Shown in pieces: positions 25,352 to 34,145 of a stretch of DNA of 64,000 nucleotides (position 1 is the stretch's first letter; each line of letters starts with the position of its first letter). The stretch comes from Phycisphaerales bacterium (GTDB lineage: Bacteria > Planctomycetota > Phycisphaerae > Phycisphaerales > SM1A02): the NCBI GenBank assembly GCA_022446905.1, contig JAKVBT010000007.1, forward strand, positions 78,568-142,567, in the 5' to 3' direction. Position numbers and translations under genes: made by a program. The notes under the pieces are model-generated. The model worked only from the letters and a program-made list of their open reading frames with translations. It was not told where the DNA came from and ran no database searches.

Positions 25352-26121
25352 TGCTGTGGGCCGCCTCTATCTTGACACTCATCGTCACTACAGCAGCACC
25401 TGCTGAGTCGATGCTGATCGTGAAAGGTGTTGCCAACCTACAGATCCCGGCGGATCAATTCTCGATTTCGATCGGCGCAACGCATGTCGAATCGGAGGTC
25501 GATGAGGCCCGGTCAGCTGTTGAGGCGGATCTTGCCAAAATCATCACGGTATTGACGGACTTGGGCTTTGAACGAACCACTGAATGGAAAACTGGCCGCT
25601 ACGACATCTCTCCGCAGTGGCAGCCACGTCCCCGCAACATGACGCGTGAGGAAGCCGACCGATGGCAGCCCAAGATCACTGGCTATCGGGTGGACGCGTC
25701 CGTACAGATCACCTCCAGCCAAATCGACAAAGCCGGGCTATTGATTGCCAAGGCCGCAAAGGCTGGTGCCAATGACATTGGGTCATTGCACTTCAGTTTG
25801 CAAGATCCACGCACCAGTCGTCAAGACGCCATCACCACAGCTGCACAGAATGCCGTTGCCGATGCCACCACGCTTGCCAGTGCAACAGGAGTTCGCTTGA
25901 TCGCTATTCAGAGATTGACGCTGGATGGCGCCTCCGCGCAACCACCACGCCCTATGGAAATGGCGTGGGTTGGTCGCTCCATGATGGCTGCAGACTCAGA
26001 CAAGAGTGCAGGCCCCGATGTTTCCGGCGGGACAGTCACGGTCAGTGCGACCGTAACTGCCCAATGGATGATTGAAGACATGCCGAACGGTCACGAGACC
26101 GCGGCTCGGACCAAGGACTGA
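25348..26121 (+). CDS. SIMPL (DUF541) domain exported protein inside the atp operon
   Basis: This 257-residue protein has a short signal peptide ([19 protein letters not shown]) and then a SIMPL/DUF541 fold: [48 protein letters not shown], and the paired helix [21 protein letters not shown]. It is translationally coupled to atpH (4-base overlap) and ends 14 bases before atpA. SIMPL proteins are periplasmic or exported and of uncertain function, some linked to oxidative stress or surface structures. Its place between delta and alpha genes is not part of standard F-ATPase operons. Confidence 0.85.
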   Translation: MMLWAASILTLIVTTAAPAESMLIVKGVANLQIPADQFSISIGATHVESEVDEARSAVEADLAKIITVLTDLGFERTTEWKTGRYDISPQWQPRPRNMTREEADRWQPKITGYRVDASVQITSSQIDKAGLLIAKAAKAGANDIGSLHFSLQDPRTSRQDAITTAAQNAVADATTLASATGVRLIAIQRLTLDGASAQPPRPMEMAWVGRSMMAADSDKSAGPDVSGGTVTVSATVTAQWMIEDMPNGHETAARTKD

Positions 26122-26135
26122 CAGGACGAAGACCA

Positions 26136-27689
26136 GTGAAGATTAAAACCGACGAAATCACCGCTGTCATCAAGCAAGAGATCGAACAGTTCGCCAGTGA
26201 ACTGGAGGTCTCGGAAGTCGGCCGCGTCGTTGAAGTCGGCGATGGCATCGCTCGCATCTACGGCCTCGGCTCATGCATGGCTGGTGAACTGCTTGAATTT
26301 GACACCTCAAAGGGCCCGATCATGGGCCAGGCGATGAACCTGGAAGCCGATACCGTTGGTGCGGTGATTTACGGCGAGTACCTCGCCGTTCGCGAAGGTG
26401 ACACGGTCCGAACGACCGGCCGACTTCTCGAAGTCCCTGCCGGCGAGGCCCTGCTTGGACGCGTTGTCGATCCCTTGGGTAATCCCGTTGACGGACGCGG
26501 CCCTATTGAAACCACTGCTACACAGAAGCTGGACATCGTGGCTCCTGGCATCGCTGCCCGTCAGCCAGTGACCGAACCGCTGCAAACTGGTATCAAGGCG
26601 ATTGACTCCATGATTCCGATCGGCCGTGGTCAGCGCGAACTCATCATCGGTGACCGCAAGACCGGAAAGACCGCTGTAGCCCTTGACGCCATCATCAACC
26701 AAAAGCAATTTTGGGGAACTGATGACGCCGTTGTGTGCATCTATGTAGCTGTGGGCCAAAAAGACTCTACGGTCGCTGGTGTGGTCGACACACTGCAACG
26801 CCATGGGGCCATGGACTACACCATCGTTGTCAATGCCGGCGCTTCAACTGCCGCCCCACTGCAATACATTGCCCCCTACGCCGGATGCGCCATGGGCGAG
26901 TACTTCATGTGGAAAGGCAAGGAAGGCCAAACACCCAAGCACGTGCTATGCGTCTATGACGACCTGTCTAAGCAGGCCACGGCTTATCGTCAATTGTCAC
27001 TGCTGCTTCGACGACCACCAGGACGTGAAGCGTATCCGGGCGACGTTTTCTATCTGCACAGTCGCCTACTCGAACGCGCTACCAAGTTGTCCGATGAGAA
27101 TGGCGGCGGTTCACTGACTGCATTGCCAATCATCGAGACGCAAGAAGGCGACGTGTCAGCCTACATCCCCACCAATGTGATTTCGATCACAGATGGTCAG
27201 ATCTATCTGCAACCGGAACTCTTTGCCTCAGGCGTTCGCCCAGCCGTGAACGTCGGAATCTCCGTCAGCCGCGTCGGTGGCAACGCGCAGATTAAGGCGA
27301 TGAAAGAAGTAGCCGGTTCGCTGCGTCTGGACCTTGCCGCTTACCGTGAACTTGAGGCCTTTGCTCAGCTTGGCACCGAACTTGATGCTGCCAGCCAGCG
27401 GCAACTTGATCGCGGCGGTCGCATGGTGGAACTGCTCAAGCAGGGCCAGTACCAGCCATATGACGTCATCGATCAATGCCTCTCAATCTTCGCCGGTTCG
27501 AAGGGCACGCTCGACGACCTGCCACTGGAATCGGTGCATGACTTCGAGCATGGCCTGTTTGACCACTTCCGCGGGCCGGCCAAGAACCTCCGAGATGCCT
27601 TGGCGGAGAAGCGTTCCTTCAAAGGTATGGAGGATGATTTCCTCAAGGAAATCCTCAACTTCAAGGCCACCTTCACGGCCAGCCAGTAG
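26136..27689 (+). CDS. atpA: F-type ATP synthase subunit alpha
   Basis: This 517-residue non-catalytic nucleotide-binding subunit of F1 starts at GTG 26136 with AGGACGAAG upstream. Walker A is GDRKTGKT (172-179). Other family blocks are [56 protein letters not shown], and [14 protein letters not shown]. The length matches the family. A strong terminator follows 25 bases later, and neither gamma, beta nor epsilon genes come next. Confidence 0.95.
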   Translation: MKIKTDEITAVIKQEIEQFASELEVSEVGRVVEVGDGIARIYGLGSCMAGELLEFDTSKGPIMGQAMNLEADTVGAVIYGEYLAVREGDTVRTTGRLLEVPAGEALLGRVVDPLGNPVDGRGPIETTATQKLDIVAPGIAARQPVTEPLQTGIKAIDSMIPIGRGQRELIIGDRKTGKTAVALDAIINQKQFWGTDDAVVCIYVAVGQKDSTVAGVVDTLQRHGAMDYTIVVNAGASTAAPLQYIAPYAGCAMGEYFMWKGKEGQTPKHVLCVYDDLSKQATAYRQLSLLLRRPPGREAYPGDVFYLHSRLLERATKLSDENGGGSLTALPIIETQEGDVSAYIPTNVISITDGQIYLQPELFASGVRPAVNVGISVSRVGGNAQIKAMKEVAGSLRLDLAAYRELEAFAQLGTELDAASQRQLDRGGRMVELLKQGQYQPYDVIDQCLSIFAGSKGTLDDLPLESVHDFEHGLFDHFRGPAKNLRDALAEKRSFKGMEDDFLKEILNFKATFTASQ

Positions 27690-27714
27690 CTCTGGCCAAC
27701 CTCATCAACCCAAT

Positions 27715-27752
27715 ACTGAGGGCATCCTGATGGGATGCCCTCAGTCGCTTTT
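27715..27752 (+). terminator. Rho-independent terminator closing the atp operon
   Basis: A perfect 13-bp stem (27715-27727 with 27733-27745) with a 5-base loop is followed by CGCTTTTC. It lies 25 bases after the atpA stop and separates the operon from the phosphatase gene. Confidence 0.85.
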
Positions 27753-27821
27753 CAGCCTGCAGTACTTGGGCGACAATGTCCGAGGTTGCATCCCCCGCCA
27801 AGCCGATAGAGGTGAAACACC

Positions 27822-28856
27822 ATGGCTCATGCACTGACGACATTTCTTCAGCCCGCACTTGAGGCAGTCGCCACGGCTGCAGAGATCACGCGCAGCGTTC
27901 AAGCCAATTTGGCCTCCATTGGGGAGCATGCTAAGGACGATCGAAGCCCGGTCACCGTCGCGGACTATGCGGCCCAAGCCATCGTCTCGCTTGTGCTTGA
28001 GTCCGCCGGCCTACCCCCTGGCGACCGATTGATTGTGGGTGAGGAGGACTCTGAGGCACTGCAGGGGCCAGAATTGGAGGCGGTCAGAGCAGCCGTTGTC
28101 GCCACCGTGTCTCAGTGGCGACCAGGGCTTGACGAGGCATCCATCCTCGCAGCCATCGACTGCTGTGATCATGATGGTTCTGCTGCTGGCTACTGGACCC
28201 TTGATCCAGTCGATGGAACGAAGGGATTTCTGCGAGGACAGCAGTACGCCATCGCCTTGGGACGAATCGAGCAGGGTGAGGTTGTGCTTGGCGTATTGGG
28301 GTGTCCCAACCTACCCATCGATGTGCAGATCGAACCCACAGAAGCGGATCCGACAGGCATTGGTTCGCTGTATGCCGCCGTTCGTGGGGAAGGATCGTGG
28401 GAGTACCCCGGGGCCGACCCATATGAACAACCGCTCCGCATCCATTGCCCGACTTGGTCCTCTGACATGCCTGTGCGGACCTGCGCTAGTGTGGAGAAGG
28501 CCCACACCAACCGCAGCGATACAGACCGACTCCTTGATCACATTGGCGCCAATATTGAACCGGTCAGACTCGATTCGCAAGCAAAATATGCGGTCTTGGC
28601 AAGAGGTCAGGCAGACGCCTATTTGCGCATGCCAACCCGACCGGACTATGTCGAACGCATCTGGGACCATGCCGCAGGTAGTCTTCTCGCTAGCGAAGCA
28701 GGTGCGATCGTGACTGATATCACTGGTGCGCCGCTGGACTTCACATGCGGCGCCGGACTGGAACGCAATCGCGGAGTCGTCGCAGCAGCTGCGGGACTCC
28801 ACCCTCAACTCATTGACGGCATTCGAACACTTGATTTGATCCCCACGGTCTCCTGA
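27822..28856 (+). CDS. Inositol-monophosphatase-superfamily enzyme, 3'(2'),5'-bisphosphate nucleotidase-like
   Basis: This 344-residue Mg2+-dependent phosphatase has metal-binding motifs VGEEDSE, then DPVDGTKGF (DPxDGTxxF), and a C-terminal WDHAAGSLLASEAGAIVTD (WDxAAxxxxxxEAGG-like). KGFLRGQQYAIALG and the long middle insert fit the eukaryotic-like Hal2/SAL1 branch that removes the 3' phosphate from PAP, a by-product of sulfate assimilation and sulfotransferases. The ATG follows AGAGGTG. Its neighbour is an SLC13-type transporter of a family that includes sulfate carriers. Confidence 0.85.
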   Translation: MAHALTTFLQPALEAVATAAEITRSVQANLASIGEHAKDDRSPVTVADYAAQAIVSLVLESAGLPPGDRLIVGEEDSEALQGPELEAVRAAVVATVSQWRPGLDEASILAAIDCCDHDGSAAGYWTLDPVDGTKGFLRGQQYAIALGRIEQGEVVLGVLGCPNLPIDVQIEPTEADPTGIGSLYAAVRGEGSWEYPGADPYEQPLRIHCPTWSSDMPVRTCASVEKAHTNRSDTDRLLDHIGANIEPVRLDSQAKYAVLARGQADAYLRMPTRPDYVERIWDHAAGSLLASEAGAIVTDITGAPLDFTCGAGLERNRGVVAAAAGLHPQLIDGIRTLDLIPTVS

Positions 28857-28895
28857 TACGGAGTGTGAGCGCTGGACCCTTCTGCCTGGTACACG

Positions 28896-30689
28896 ATGCT
28901 GATTCTGCTGCTGGTCGCTGCAGCGCTCATCTCCAATCGGATGGGCATGGATGTGGCCATGCTCGGCGGACTAGTGCTGCTGATGCTCGGTGGTGTGGTC
29001 GAGGTCGACCATGCGGTGGCAGGCTTTGCATCAACAGCGGTGCTCATGCTCGGCGGCTTGTTCATCATCGCCAGTGGCCTTGAGCGGACCGGTGCGGTCC
29101 GACTCTTTGCACTGCGGCTGCTCGGGCATCCCACCTCACTCATCTCTGCCCAATGGCGATTGATGATGCCCGTATCAGCCCTCTCAGGCTTCATGAACAA
29201 CACCCCGGTCGTGGCCATTTGTCTGCCAATTGTGCGTGACTGGGCAAGACGACTTCACTTAAGCCCCTCCCATCTCTTTATCCCATTGAGTTTCGCAGCC
29301 ATTTTGGGTGGAAAACTAACCCTGATTGGAACAGCGACCAACATCATCGTGATGGAAGATTTCATCGGCTGGTGGAAGACCGATGCATCTATATGGGCAC
29401 AAGAGGCTGGCTATGGATCCCCTTCATCCATCGTCGAATTTCTTGGCATCGCTGCTCTAGGACTTCCGTGCCTACTTGTTGGCCTTGTATTCATTAGTTG
29501 CTTTGCATCGCGGCTGCTCCCTGACCGCCAAGGGACATCAAGCCCATTGAAACTGGATGCTCGGCAATATCAAGTCGAGTTCAGTGTGCAGCAGAACTCC
29601 CCGATCGTCGGCAAGAGCATCGAATCTGCAGGACTGCGTAATCTTCCCGGCCTATTTGTATCGGGCATCGAACGCGGGGAATTACAGCTCCCAGCGGTCA
29701 ATCCTGAAACGGTTTTGGAAACAGGAGATCGACTTTTCTTTGTTGGTGAGCTTGAATCCGTCATTGACCTGCGCCGTATCAAGGGATTGGAGCCGCATGA
29801 TCAACAGGCGGACAAAATCGAAGGTCCTCGAACCAATCGTGCGGTCGTCGAAGCAGTAGTTTCTGCCAACTCGCCCCTAGTAGGAAAGAGTGTGCGCGAA
29901 TCACGTTTTCGAACGCGATACAACGCCGTCATTTTGGCTGTGCACCGCCAAGGCGAACAGATCGCGTCAAAAGTCGGCGATATTGTGCTCAAGACTGGCG
30001 ACACCTTACTTCTGGAAACCAGTCGATCGACATGGCAACCTTGGGAACGCAGTGACGAATTCCTTTTGGTCTCTAAGGTTGAAGACGCCGAACCTATCCG
30101 CCATGACCTTGCGCCAATTGCCTTGTTTATTCTCGCCGCATTGGTCGCGATGCTCATCTTTGAACCTGTCAATCGCGTAGTTGCCGTTTGGACATGCGCC
30201 CTAGCGATGGTCGTGACCAGATGTGTCACAGGTAATGAAGCGCGTCGTTCGATCAACTGGCAGGTGCTTTTGGTCATCGGCGCTGCGCTGGGAATCGGCG
30301 CTGCTGTGCAAGCTACCGGCCTTGCGGCCATGGGCGGCCAGGCTCTTGCTGCCCTGAGCAATGGATCCAGTCTCTTTCTTGTGCTGCTTGTGCTTTTTCT
30401 TGTGGCATCCGTTGGTGCGCAAATTGTCACAGCCTATGCGTCGGCGGCACTCCTCTTTCCTGTTTCAATGGATCTTGCTGCGTCACTGGGCGCAGATCCG
30501 ATGATTTTCATGTTCGTCCTAACCATCGGCGTGGGCTGTAGTTTCCTCACGCCCATCGGCTATCAAACCAACCTGATGGTGTATGGACCGGGTGGATATC
30601 GCTTCGGAGATTTCATCCGACTGGGCGGGCCCTTGACCGTCTTGCTGGCTGTCTTGTGTGCGGTGCTCGCGCCAATGGTCTACGGGTGA
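28896..30689 (+). CDS. SLC13-family (DASS) permease with two RCK_C domains
   Basis: This 597-residue inner-membrane transporter has N-terminal hydrophobic helices containing SGFMNNTPVVAICLPIV and KLTLIGTATNIIV, the paired S-N-T/T-x-T-N motifs of divalent anion/sodium symporters. Two cytosolic TrkA_C/RCK_C domains follow (about residues 220-300 and 315-395, beginning SPIVGKSIESAGL and SPLVGKSVRESRF). The second helical half contains FLTPIGYQTNLMVYGPGGY. This layout is shared by SAC1-like sulfate/sulfur-responsive transporters. The substrate is inferred, not proven. Its stop overlaps the next gene. Confidence 0.88.
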   Translation: MLILLLVAAALISNRMGMDVAMLGGLVLLMLGGVVEVDHAVAGFASTAVLMLGGLFIIASGLERTGAVRLFALRLLGHPTSLISAQWRLMMPVSALSGFMNNTPVVAICLPIVRDWARRLHLSPSHLFIPLSFAAILGGKLTLIGTATNIIVMEDFIGWWKTDASIWAQEAGYGSPSSIVEFLGIAALGLPCLLVGLVFISCFASRLLPDRQGTSSPLKLDARQYQVEFSVQQNSPIVGKSIESAGLRNLPGLFVSGIERGELQLPAVNPETVLETGDRLFFVGELESVIDLRRIKGLEPHDQQADKIEGPRTNRAVVEAVVSANSPLVGKSVRESRFRTRYNAVILAVHRQGEQIASKVGDIVLKTGDTLLLETSRSTWQPWERSDEFLLVSKVEDAEPIRHDLAPIALFILAALVAMLIFEPVNRVVAVWTCALAMVVTRCVTGNEARRSINWQVLLVIGAALGIGAAVQATGLAAMGGQALAALSNGSSLFLVLLVLFLVASVGAQIVTAYASAALLFPVSMDLAASLGADPMIFMFVLTIGVGCSFLTPIGYQTNLMVYGPGGYRFGDFIRLGGPLTVLLAVLCAVLAPMVYG

Positions 30690-31636
30690 GTGCGAGAAAA
30701 CGATTTCGGCCGAGTCGCCTACGCTGGATGGTGGGATGGGCCGCATTGATCCTTGGCATCGCATTGACCACCGCATGGTTCGCAGGCATGGTGTTCTCTG
30801 ACCGGTGGTATTGGAGTCAGTGGCTGCTCTGGATGACTGGATTGAGCCTGATCCCCTCAGGTGGTCTGCTCCTCATTGGACACTGGCTTCTGGCACAACG
30901 GGTTCGGATCTATGCCATCGGACTGATGCTAATCGGGCCAGCGCTGTGGGCATCTGGCTTGATCGGAACACACCAGATCGATCCAAACCCGACATCTGAG
31001 TCGATCCGCATTCTGCAATGGGCCGCCGGGCCAGTGATTGGAACACCAGAGGCTTTTGCGACATTCGTTGTCAACAACAACGCCGATGTGAGCATCGTGC
31101 ATGGCGGCCACAGAGCCGCAAGCTCAGCGGCGTACCGGACGTGGACGCATGATCGCCAAGTTGCTATCCGTGGCGCCTTTCTCATCTCCAGCCGCCTCCC
31201 AATTCACCGACTTCAAACACTGATCTGGGCGGACAACATCACACTTGTCCTTCTTGAACTACATCCACCAGACGCCGCTCCCATTCGCATGGTCTTGGCC
31301 GATCTGCCAAGCAGTCCCCAACGCAGCCGATCACAAGTTGCGCAGCGTGTTCATAAGGTGCTTGCTGATCTACCCGGCACGATTGACATCATCCTTGGCG
31401 ATTTCAACATGACCAACGATAGTTGGCAGTTGCGCCATCTCACTGACAACCTGCATCCCATGTGGTCACATTGCGGTGTCGGTTGGGGGGGGACATATCC
31501 TCGCTGGCTTCCCATCGTCCAACTGGATCATGTCCTTTCAACACCAGAGCGAGTTCAGAGCATGCACGTCATCGCCCCCGCTGTTGGGCGTCATCGAGCA
31601 ATTGTCACTGAATACGTGTTGAAACCGGCTGATTGA
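30686..31636 (+). CDS. Membrane protein with endonuclease/exonuclease/phosphatase (EEP) domain
   Basis: This 316-residue protein starts at GTG 30686, overlapping the permease stop. Three N-terminal membrane helices (GWAALILGIALTTAWFAG, LWMTGLSLIPSGGLLLIG, IYAIGLMLIGPALWASGLIG) precede an EEP-fold domain with IILGDFNMTND and VQLDHVLST, the conserved D-x-N and D-H pairs. The usual catalytic Glu near the domain start is not evident: the expected region reads NADVSIVHGG. Related membrane EEP proteins exist in many bacteria with unknown substrate. It converges on the pseudopilin gene with no gap. Confidence 0.75.
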   Translation: MSARKRFRPSRLRWMVGWAALILGIALTTAWFAGMVFSDRWYWSQWLLWMTGLSLIPSGGLLLIGHWLLAQRVRIYAIGLMLIGPALWASGLIGTHQIDPNPTSESIRILQWAAGPVIGTPEAFATFVVNNNADVSIVHGGHRAASSAAYRTWTHDRQVAIRGAFLISSRLPIHRLQTLIWADNITLVLLELHPPDAAPIRMVLADLPSSPQRSRSQVAQRVHKVLADLPGTIDIILGDFNMTNDSWQLRHLTDNLHPMWSHCGVGWGGTYPRWLPIVQLDHVLSTPERVQSMHVIAPAVGRHRAIVTEYVLKPAD

Positions 31637-32488
31637 TCAGCCGTTGGGATCAGCGCCAACCCAGAACGCTGCGCCCCGCTTCCATGGATCCCGCCACAGG
31701 GTCCGAATCAGATCGTTGTGGCTCTCGAACTGGATGGCCGACTCAGAGTCTGGCAAAGCACCTAAGAGGAATGGGTCATCCTGCCACATGACGGAGGCAT
31801 CGGTCCGCAGGACGTTGAGTCCGATGCGGTGATTCAAATCACTGCGTCGCCGAAGCCCATCAACCGACACCATCGTGATGGGTGAGCGGTCCAGAATGGT
31901 GTGGCGACCGTTATCGTCGAGATGCCCGCTGTAGTGGAAGTTGCAATACACCGGGTGATCGGGCTGCATCTCTGGAGCGATCGGATCGGGCGGAACCCAG
32001 TCCTCGCGATACCGACGATATGAATGCTCGCCCCAATGGGCCGGCGAGTAGAAGACCTCTGGAGCCTTGACGAGTCCGGATGCGAACAAATGCCCCAATC
32101 CATCCCAGCCATGCCAGTGAAGGTCATCTAAGGCCAACTCATACCCAGGATGCTTCTTGCGTTGCGCTACTGCCAAACCACGGTCTTGCTCGGTGACGCG
32201 TGGCGCGTACACCCGCATGAGTTCTGCGAGGTCAGCAATGCCGTCATTTTCCTCCAGCACACGACTCGGAGGCAACTTGCCCTTGTGGGCGCCAGCCCAC
32301 ATGGTCAAGCCCTGCCCAAGGGTCCGCTGGTTTCCCGCGCTAATCACGCGGTACGTGGTCATACGCACACTGCGCAAACTCGGCAGCAACACTCCAAGCA
32401 GAACTGAAACAACCGCCATGACGACCATCAGTTCAACCAAGCTGAAGCCTGCTGTAGGTCGCCGGGATGTGCGAGCGAGTCTGAACAT
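31637..32488 (-). CDS. Prepilin-type pseudopilin-like protein
   Basis: This 283-residue protein has a prepilin leader ending RRPTAG followed by FSLVELMVVMAVVSVLLGVLLPSL, with Glu at mature position 5. The globular part has aromatic and His/Trp-rich loops and a distal DGLRRRSDLNHRIGLNVLRTDASVMW, similar in style to the 'H-X9-DG' pseudopilins of planctomycetes. It is a separate transcription unit, divergent from the sigma factor gene at 32.7 kb. Confidence 0.85.
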   Translation of the reverse strand: MFRLARTSRRPTAGFSLVELMVVMAVVSVLLGVLLPSLRSVRMTTYRVISAGNQRTLGQGLTMWAGAHKGKLPPSRVLEENDGIADLAELMRVYAPRVTEQDRGLAVAQRKKHPGYELALDDLHWHGWDGLGHLFASGLVKAPEVFYSPAHWGEHSYRRYREDWVPPDPIAPEMQPDHPVYCNFHYSGHLDDNGRHTILDRSPITMVSVDGLRRRSDLNHRIGLNVLRTDASVMWQDDPFLLGALPDSESAIQFESHNDLIRTLWRDPWKRGAAFWVGADPNG

Positions 32489-32639
32489 TGGAGCCTAGGA
32501 CCAGGCCAGAGGTCATTCCCTGACGAGACCACCCTACACCATACCCCAAGCCTGGCTGATCCAAGGAATGGAAAAAGCTCGTGTCAGAGAGGAGAATAAA
32601 TAAACAAGTGCTTTGTTTTGCCCCAAGTGGCCGTGGACA

Positions 32640-32667
32640 TTGACCGCCCCAACTGTCGTGGTACGGT
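32640..32667 (+). promoter_or_regulatory. Possible promoter of the second ECF sigma gene
   Basis: TTGACC (32640-32645), a 16-base spacer and TACGGT (32662-32667) lie 33 bases before the GTG start, which itself has AGGAGA at 5 bases. The -10 match is poor, so this is tentative. Confidence 0.25.
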
Positions 32668-32699
32668 AGTTCGACCCGACTATGGGCTAGGAGATATGC

Positions 32700-33275
32700 G
32701 TGCCTGAGAAGCACCAAAACCCCGATCTGGACCTCATGCAGCGGGTGGCCAGTGGCCAAGAAGCCGCTGTCGCTGAGTTGTATGACCGATTTGGGGGCCT
32801 TGTCTACCGTGGCGCCCGCCAATTGCTCCCAAGCGATGCGGAGGCAGAAGACGCCGTTCAAGAGGTCTTTTTACGCCTCTGGCGCACAGCCGACCGATTC
32901 GACCCCGAAAGAGCCAAATTGGTGACCTGGGTCATGCTGATCACTCGCCGGCACGTCATTGACCGAATTCGCAGGGCGGCTGTTCGTCACAAACCGAGCA
33001 CCCTGACCCTTGGAAATGAACCTTCCAGCGCTCCAGAACCCTCCGCAACAGCACAAAGTGAGCGTAATGAGCAGTTGCTCGCGTGTTTATCAGCCCTTCC
33101 AGAAATTCAACGTCGGGTCATTGAACGGGCCTACCTGCGTGGGCACACCCTAAAGGAGGTATCCACCCAACTGGATATGCCGCTGGGAACCGTGAAATCA
33201 GCCCTTAGCCGTGGTCTGGCACGGCTCCGAAATAATGCATCTGGAGATGTTCCGGACTGGACTGCATCCTCCTAG
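32700..33275 (+). CDS. ECF-family RNA polymerase sigma factor
   Basis: This 191-residue protein has sigma region 2 (VAELYDRFGGLVYRGARQLL...AEDAVQEVFLRLWRTADRFDPERAKLVTWVMLITRRHVIDRIRR) and region 4 (LPEIQRRVIERAYLRGHTLKEVSTQLDMPLGTVKSALSRGLARLR), a SigK-like arrangement. GTG 32700 has a clear AGGAGA ribosome site. The next gene, 32 bases on, is its likely anti-sigma factor. Confidence 0.93.
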   Translation: MPEKHQNPDLDLMQRVASGQEAAVAELYDRFGGLVYRGARQLLPSDAEAEDAVQEVFLRLWRTADRFDPERAKLVTWVMLITRRHVIDRIRRAAVRHKPSTLTLGNEPSSAPEPSATAQSERNEQLLACLSALPEIQRRVIERAYLRGHTLKEVSTQLDMPLGTVKSALSRGLARLRNNASGDVPDWTASS

Positions 33276-33307
33276 GGGACTCATCCGAACATCTAGACAC
33301 GAGATAT

Positions 33308-34138
33308 ATGACGATGAAATCCACACACAACATCCCTTCCATGCAGGAGTTGGCTGAACTGGCGACCTTAGACGCCTATGGCCTGCTCGACGAGTCTGAT
33401 CTCTTCCGCCTGGAGCAAGCCATGCTCCACGCCCCAAGCGATGTGCGAGCCCGAGTCCGGGCGGTCCAAGATGAGATCGCCACCGACGAGCACCTGCTGC
33501 CTGAGGCCACTCCTCCAGAGCGGCTTCGACAACAGGTGCTCGATCGTGTTCGGGCTGCCATTGACCTGCACGATGTGTCGCACCCAACGGCGTCCATTGC
33601 CCCGTCTGGCATCCAAGATCAACCTCTCTCCTTCTCTCAAGCCGCAATGCGCTCTGTCTGGACTTGGCGCATGGCAGCGCTGATCTTGTTGGGTGCTTGC
33701 GTGGCACTGGTCGTTGTCAAAGAGCGACAGCAACAGCACTTCAATCGAGTTATCCATGAAGCCATCAGTTTGCAGGCAGACTCGCAACTGAAGGACACGC
33801 TCAGCAGTTCCTATGCCACATTTGTCGCGCTGATGGAGCGTCCAGATGTTCGCCATATTTATCTGGTCGGCCCGAACGGAGATGGCGCGGTTCGCCTGTC
33901 TGTTGATGAAGACACTGGGCAGATGTACGCCTTCGGTATGGACCTCGCTGGTCAAGATGGGTGCGCTTTGGAGTTGCGATCCCAAGATGGAAAGGTCGTC
34001 GCGCGTGAGTCATTCCTCACCGACCGATACTTTGCAGGTATTGCCCTTGAGGTTGACCCATCAGAGCTCAAAAATCTCACGGCCTGTCTGGTTTTAGGCG
34101 ATGGTCAAGTCATTGCACAATCGCCGCTCACTGCCTGA
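33308..34138 (+). CDS. RskA-type anti-sigma factor
   Basis: This 276-residue membrane protein begins with a cytosolic helical domain (MQELAELATLDAYGLLDESDLFRLEQAM) like the anti-sigma-K factor RskA N-terminus. It has one membrane helix (WRMAALILLGACVALVVV) and a C-terminal RskA-like extracytoplasmic domain ending in a Leu/Val-rich beta region. No zinc motif is present, as usual for RskA. It follows the cognate sigma gene and converges on the ABC-F gene. Confidence 0.85.
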   Translation: MTMKSTHNIPSMQELAELATLDAYGLLDESDLFRLEQAMLHAPSDVRARVRAVQDEIATDEHLLPEATPPERLRQQVLDRVRAAIDLHDVSHPTASIAPSGIQDQPLSFSQAAMRSVWTWRMAALILLGACVALVVVKERQQQHFNRVIHEAISLQADSQLKDTLSSSYATFVALMERPDVRHIYLVGPNGDGAVRLSVDEDTGQMYAFGMDLAGQDGCALELRSQDGKVVARESFLTDRYFAGIALEVDPSELKNLTACLVLGDGQVIAQSPLTA

Positions 34139-34145
34139 GCAACAC

